The notes under the pieces were generated by a model. The model saw only the letters and a list, made by a program, of their open reading frames with translations. It was not told where the DNA came from and ran no database searches. 35,766 nucleotides of DNA from CAMDWQ01 sp964497635 (GTDB lineage Bacteria > Omnitrophota > Gorgyraeia > 2-02-FULL-51-18), in contig CAZCDB010000007.1 in the NCBI GenBank assembly GCA_964497635.1, positions 1-35,766 of the forward strand, in the 5' to 3' direction. The position numbers and the translations under genes are program-made. Below, one piece after another: positions 32,203 to 35,766 of the stretch (the first letter of the stretch is position 1; every line of letters starts with the position of its first letter).

Positions 32203-32703
32203 ATGCTGCCATTTGAAATAGAAAAAAATTTGGACGCTTTACGAGCCCTGGTTGAAAAGGGGGGCGTCGAGCTCATTGAGATTGCTTTTCGACGTGTTGG
32301 AAATCGGTCAGTTTTGACGATTACCGCCGATAAAGAGGGCGGTATCACGCTCGATGATTGTACTGGTATCAATCGAGAAGTCGGTGATTTTTTGGATCAG
32401 ATTTATGCCGAGGATGCTCCCGCGGCGGTTGTGGGGGGTGGTTTTGACTTAGAAGTCGTCAGTCCGGGTTTGGATCGACCTCTAAAAACTGCCAAAGATT
32501 TTTCGCGAACACTAGGTGAGCGTGTCCGGATGACCTTTAAGAAAGAGGGGGAGTCGGTCGCAACATGGACCGGGAAGGTTCTGGCGGTCACAGCGGATGG
32601 GATTGAAATACAGCTTAAAGACGGAGCCAGAAAGACAATCGCGCTGGAAAAAGTAGTCCATGCGCAGAGAGAAATAGAAATCAACAAAGGGAAGACGTTA
32701 TGA
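32203..32703 (+). CDS. rimP: Ribosome maturation factor RimP
   Basis: A 166 aa protein for 30S subunit maturation. It shows LIEIAFRRVGNRSVLTITADKEGGITLDDC in outline, then DLEVVSPGLDRPL, the family hallmark, and a C-terminal SH3-like domain (KVLAVTADGIEIQLKDG). The ATG at 32203 is chosen because an upstream in-frame GTG (32176) lies inside the attenuator hairpin; the resulting start has no Shine-Dalgarno, only the T-run before it. It ends in an ATGA overlap with nusA. Confidence 0.92.
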   Translation: MLPFEIEKNLDALRALVEKGGVELIEIAFRRVGNRSVLTITADKEGGITLDDCTGINREVGDFLDQIYAEDAPAAVVGGGFDLEVVSPGLDRPLKTAKDFSRTLGERVRMTFKKEGESVATWTGKVLAVTADGIEIQLKDGARKTIALEKVVHAQREIEINKGKTL

Positions 32704-33899
32704 GTTCTGAATTGATCACTGTTTTAGAAAATATCGAACGTGAAAAAGGGATCGGTCGTGCGGTTTTGATCGAGTCCATTGAGTCTGCTTTGGCTTCAGC
32801 CGCCAAAAAAGTTCTTCATGACAAGGACAAAGAGGTCCAGGTGAAGATTGATATCGAGACCGGCAAGATCCGGATTTTCTCCGACGGCAAAGAAATCATC
32901 TCCAATGAGTTTGGACGTATTGCTGCACAGACTGCCAAGCAAGTCATTTTCCAAAAAATCAGAGAAGCCGAAAGGGACGTCATTTTTAATGAGTTTAATG
33001 CCAAGGCAGACTCCATTGTCACTGGGACCGTTTATCGTTTTGAAAAAGGCTCCCTTTTGATTGATTTGGGAAAAACCGAGGCGGTGCTGCCGCGTCGCGA
33101 GCTTTCCCCGAGAGATAATTATCGTCAAGGAGACCATATCCGTGCCTTTGTTTTGGAAGTCAGCAAAAATGGAAAAGGTCCTCAGATTCTTCTTTCAAGG
33201 ACTCATCCCGGTTTTGTGAAGGCGCTTTTTGAGTTGGAAGTGCCTGAGATGATTGATGGGATGGTAGAGATACGATCGGTTTCACGTGAGGCTGGAGATC
33301 GGTCCAAAATCGCCGTCTGGTCAAAAAATGAAAAAATTGATAGCGTCGGTTCCTGCGTCGGTATTCGCGGCTCTCGTGTCAAAGGAGTGGTCAAGGAACT
33401 TCAGGGAGAAAAGATAGATATTGTTCGTTGGAGCGATGATCCTGAGGAGTTTGTTCGGGCCGCGCTTTCTCCTGCTGAAGTATCTTCAGTCAAAATTCTC
33501 AGCCGTGAAGATAAAAAAGTAGAAGTCATTGTTGCCGATGACCAGCTGTCGCTTGCGATCGGTAAAAATGGACAAAATGTGCGTCTAGCTTCAAGGCTAG
33601 TCGGCTGGTCGATTGATATTCGCTCCAAAAAAGATATCGTGAAAGAAAAGCTGGAAGGGTTGACAGAGGCTCCTGCCGTCGAGATTTCGGATGAAGCGGG
33701 TGTCGAGACGCTTGAAGGTGTGGGCGCTAAAACTGCCGAGGCCTTAAAAGAAGCGGGGTTTGCCACGATTGGGGATCTAAAAAAGGCCTCCAAGGAAGCT
33801 CTCTCCGAAGTGAAGGGTGTTGGTCAAAAAACTTTAGATAAAATTCTTTCCATCACACATCCGCAAGACCAGGAAAAATCAGAGAGCGATCAAAGTTAA
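32700..33899 (+). CDS. nusA: Transcription termination/antitermination factor NusA
   Basis: A 399 aa NusA that binds RNA polymerase and nascent RNA and modulates pausing and termination. Domains: N-terminal RNAP-binding domain 1-103, S1 about 104-168 (GTVYRFEKGSLLIDLG), KH1 about 200-260 (GSCVGIRGSRVKGVV), KH2 about 265-312 (AIGKNGQNVRLASRL), and helix-hairpin-helix motifs at 330-385 (GVGAKTAEALKEAGF, VKGVGQKTLDKIL). It is shorter than the 495 aa E. coli protein, which has two C-terminal acidic repeats. The usual ylxR and L7Ae-like genes between nusA and infB are absent. Confidence 0.96.
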   Translation: MSSELITVLENIEREKGIGRAVLIESIESALASAAKKVLHDKDKEVQVKIDIETGKIRIFSDGKEIISNEFGRIAAQTAKQVIFQKIREAERDVIFNEFNAKADSIVTGTVYRFEKGSLLIDLGKTEAVLPRRELSPRDNYRQGDHIRAFVLEVSKNGKGPQILLSRTHPGFVKALFELEVPEMIDGMVEIRSVSREAGDRSKIAVWSKNEKIDSVGSCVGIRGSRVKGVVKELQGEKIDIVRWSDDPEEFVRAALSPAEVSSVKILSREDKKVEVIVADDQLSLAIGKNGQNVRLASRLVGWSIDIRSKKDIVKEKLEGLTEAPAVEISDEAGVETLEGVGAKTAEALKEAGFATIGDLKKASKEALSEVKGVGQKTLDKILSITHPQDQEKSESDQS

Positions 33900-33901
33900 T
33901 T

Positions 33902-35766
33902 ATGTCTATCCGAGTCCATGAGCTTGCCAAAGAATTAAAACTGACCTCCAAAGAGATTTTGGACAAGCTTCATGCGCTTAAAGTGGATGCCAAGAGTCAT
34001 ATGAGTGTTTTGACCGAAGACAATGTCAAAGCTCTTAAGAGTTCTATGGTGAAGGCCCCAGCACCTTCGGCAGCCCCTGCGGTTACAAAACCTGTTAAGG
34101 TGGAAGCTTCTTCCACGGCCTCTGCCTCGTCGATGATCCAAAATGCGAAGCGAGAGCTTTTGGCTCAAAAAGCTCAAACCAAGGCCTCGGCTGCACACAC
34201 GGTGGAAGTCAAAAAATCAGCTCCGGTAGCCCCCGTTACCTCGGTTACTTTTCAACCCAAGCCAAAAGCAGGGGTGCCGTCAGAGTTTAAAAAACCTTCG
34301 CCTCCTCCACAACCGGTCTCGTCGGTTGCCCGTCCGGTGACTCCGCCAGTTGTTTCAAGGCCCGTGGTAGTCGCCGAACCTAAGATCAAAAAAATTGAGC
34401 TTGGAGTTTCAATTTTGGTGAAGGATTTGGCGGCGAAGTTGGGTCTTAGTGCTAGCGATGTTATTTCTCGTTTGATTAAGCTGAAGGTATTTGCCTCCAT
34501 CAATCAGGCGGTCAATTTTGAAATTGCTTCCAAGGTGGCTGTCGATTGCGGTTATGAGGTCGATAAGGCAAAAATTCAAAGCGAGACAGATACCACCACT
34601 CAAGCGCGTGTTCAAGCTTCTCAGGTAGTCAAAGACGGCTCCAAGCAGACTTCTCGCGCCCCTATTGTGACTTTTATGGGTCATGTGGATCACGGCAAAA
34701 CCTCGCTTTTGGACGCGATCCGAAAGACTCGGGTGGCGGCTGGTGAAGCCGGTGGAATTACCCAACACATTGGAGCCTACTCCGTACAAATTCCAGGCAA
34801 GGGCTCTGTTACTTTTCTGGATACGCCGGGCCATGAGGCTTTTACCGCTATGCGTGCTCGTGGGGCTCGTGCCACCGACGTGGTGGTGCTTGTCGTCGCT
34901 GCTGATGACGGGGTGATGCCTCAAACGATTGAAGCTATCGATCACGCGAAAGCGGCTGGTGTGCCTATTGTGGTTGCGATCAACAAAATTGATTTGCCTG
35001 CGGCTAATCCAGACCGGGTTAAAAAAGCTTTGATGGAACACAACCTCATGACCGAGGATTGGGGTGGGAAAACAATCATGGTGGGTGTTTCGGCTAAGAC
35101 CGGAAAAGGAATTGATGAGTTGCTTGAAATGTTGGCGCTTGAGTCTGAGCTTCTAGAGCTTAAGGCTGACGCAACAGCCCAAGCTTCGGGAGTGGTGGTG
35201 GAGGCGGAGCTTTCCAAGGGAAGCGGTGTGTTGGCCACGGTTCTTGTGCAGGATGGAACGCTTCGTGTCGGGGACACCGTGATTGTGGGGGATCGCAGTT
35301 ATGCCAAGGTTCGTGCGATGATCAATGATGTAGGTCAGAGAGTCAAAGAAGCTCTTCCTTCGATGCCGGTGGCGGTGTTGGGTTTATCGGAGGTACCTAA
35401 GGCCGGAGATCGTTTTTACGTGGTTCGCGATGAGAAAAAAGCCCGAGAGATTATTGAGGAAAAAGAAAAGCAGCTTCGTGAGAGCGGAGCTCCCAGCGCA
35501 TTTCACGTGACGCTTGAGCATTTGCTTGAGGATATCAAGTCCGGAAAAGTGGAAGAGCTTAAGCTGATCATCAAGTCGGATGTGCAGGGGTCTGTGGAGG
35601 CTTTGCGCTCGACTCTAGCTAAAATTCCCGCCAAGAATGCCCGGCTCAACGTGATTCACACTGGAGTTGGCGATGTTTCTGAGTCGGACGTGATGCTGGC
35701 GGCAGCTTCCAATGCTGTCGTGATTGCTTTTCATGCGGGGATTTCAGGGCCTGCCAAAGAAATCGC
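33902..35766 (+). CDS. infB: Translation initiation factor IF-2 (3' end beyond the window)
   Basis: The first 621 codons of IF-2, the GTPase that brings initiator tRNA to the ribosome. It begins with one IF2_N domain (about 2-46), a Pro/Ala/Val-rich linker (50-160) and a second IF2_N domain (about 168-220). The G domain has G1 GHVDHGKT (260-267), G2 GGITQHIGAY, G3 DTPGHE (307-312), G4 NKID (361-364) and G5 SAKTGKG. Domains II and the start of III follow. The ATG lies 2 bases after the nusA stop, with no clear Shine-Dalgarno. The frame is open to the window edge. Confidence 0.96.
   Translation, partial: MSIRVHELAKELKLTSKEILDKLHALKVDAKSHMSVLTEDNVKALKSSMVKAPAPSAAPAVTKPVKVEASSTASASSMIQNAKRELLAQKAQTKASAAHTVEVKKSAPVAPVTSVTFQPKPKAGVPSEFKKPSPPPQPVSSVARPVTPPVVSRPVVVAEPKIKKIELGVSILVKDLAAKLGLSASDVISRLIKLKVFASINQAVNFEIASKVAVDCGYEVDKAKIQSETDTTTQARVQASQVVKDGSKQTSRAPIVTFMGHVDHGKTSLLDAIRKTRVAAGEAGGITQHIGAYSVQIPGKGSVTFLDTPGHEAFTAMRARGARATDVVVLVVAADDGVMPQTIEAIDHAKAAGVPIVVAINKIDLPAANPDRVKKALMEHNLMTEDWGGKTIMVGVSAKTGKGIDELLEMLALESELLELKADATAQASGVVVEAELSKGSGVLATVLVQDGTLRVGDTVIVGDRSYAKVRAMINDVGQRVKEALPSMPVAVLGLSEVPKAGDRFYVVRDEKKAREIIEEKEKQLRESGAPSAFHVTLEHLLEDIKSGKVEELKLIIKSDVQGSVEALRSTLAKIPAKNARLNVIHTGVGDVSESDVMLAAASNAVVIAFHAGISGPAKEI

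Noticed and set aside
1..35766. CRISPR arrays, insertion sequences, phage or plasmid genes, toxin-antitoxin or defence genes
   Set aside because: None found; spacing between genes is too small for arrays and no transposase or recombinase motif appears in the translated genes.

Overview
The window reads as a chromosomal segment of a Gram-negative (diderm) bacterium. It carries a complete Kdo route, lipid A kinase and acyltransferase genes, Lpt transport genes, heptosyltransferases and the BamA-era housekeeping block uppS-cdsA-dxr-rseP-proS. All recognisable genes are on the + strand and tightly packed, with many start/stop overlaps and frequent GTG/TTG starts. The multi-domain LPS enzymes and the gene order (class V aminotransferase-serA-purA-uppS-cdsA-dxr-rseP-proS-rimP-nusA-infB) remind me of Candidatus Omnitrophota or a similar uncultured diderm lineage. 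That placement is inference; no rRNA or other decisive marker is present. A run of exactly 100 N (10066-10165) marks a scaffold join, so this is probably a metagenome-assembled genome.

Region 1 (1-10065) is an LPS lipid A/core cluster: waaA, lpxK, an LpxL-type acyltransferase fused to an ELM1-like domain, a GT4-GT9 fusion, a polysaccharide deacetylase, a single GT9 heptosyltransferase and a tandem GT9-GT9 protein that is cut by the gap. Region 2 (10066-10493) is the gap, a GC-rich palindromic stretch and a leader with a weak promoter. Region 3 (10494-12939) holds two exported proteins, a HEAT-repeat protein and a DUF3108 protein.

Region 4 (12936-20205) starts at a good sigma70-like promoter and encodes hldE-type heptose kinase, kdsB, pyrG, kdsA, kdsD, kdsC, lptC (with a LptA-like tail) and lptB. 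Together with waaA this covers ribulose-5-P to arabinose-5-P (KdsD), Kdo8P (KdsA), Kdo (KdsC), CMP-Kdo (KdsB) and transfer to lipid A (WaaA), with PyrG supplying the CTP used by KdsB and LptB/LptC driving export.

Region 5 (20257-32127) is housekeeping: hpf, tig, clpP, a serine-pathway aminotransferase, serA, purA, uppS, cdsA, dxr, rseP and proS. Region 6 (32111-35766) is the rimP-nusA-infB operon. It begins with a consensus-like promoter inside the end of proS and a short leader ending in a perfect hairpin plus T-run directly before the rimP start, which looks like a transcription attenuator. infB runs off the window.

No CRISPR array, rRNA, tRNA or insertion sequence was seen. The most notable items are the domain fusions in LPS genes (LpxL-ELM1, GT4-GT9, GT9-GT9, LptC-LptA), the rimP attenuator, and the palindromic element at the assembly gap.
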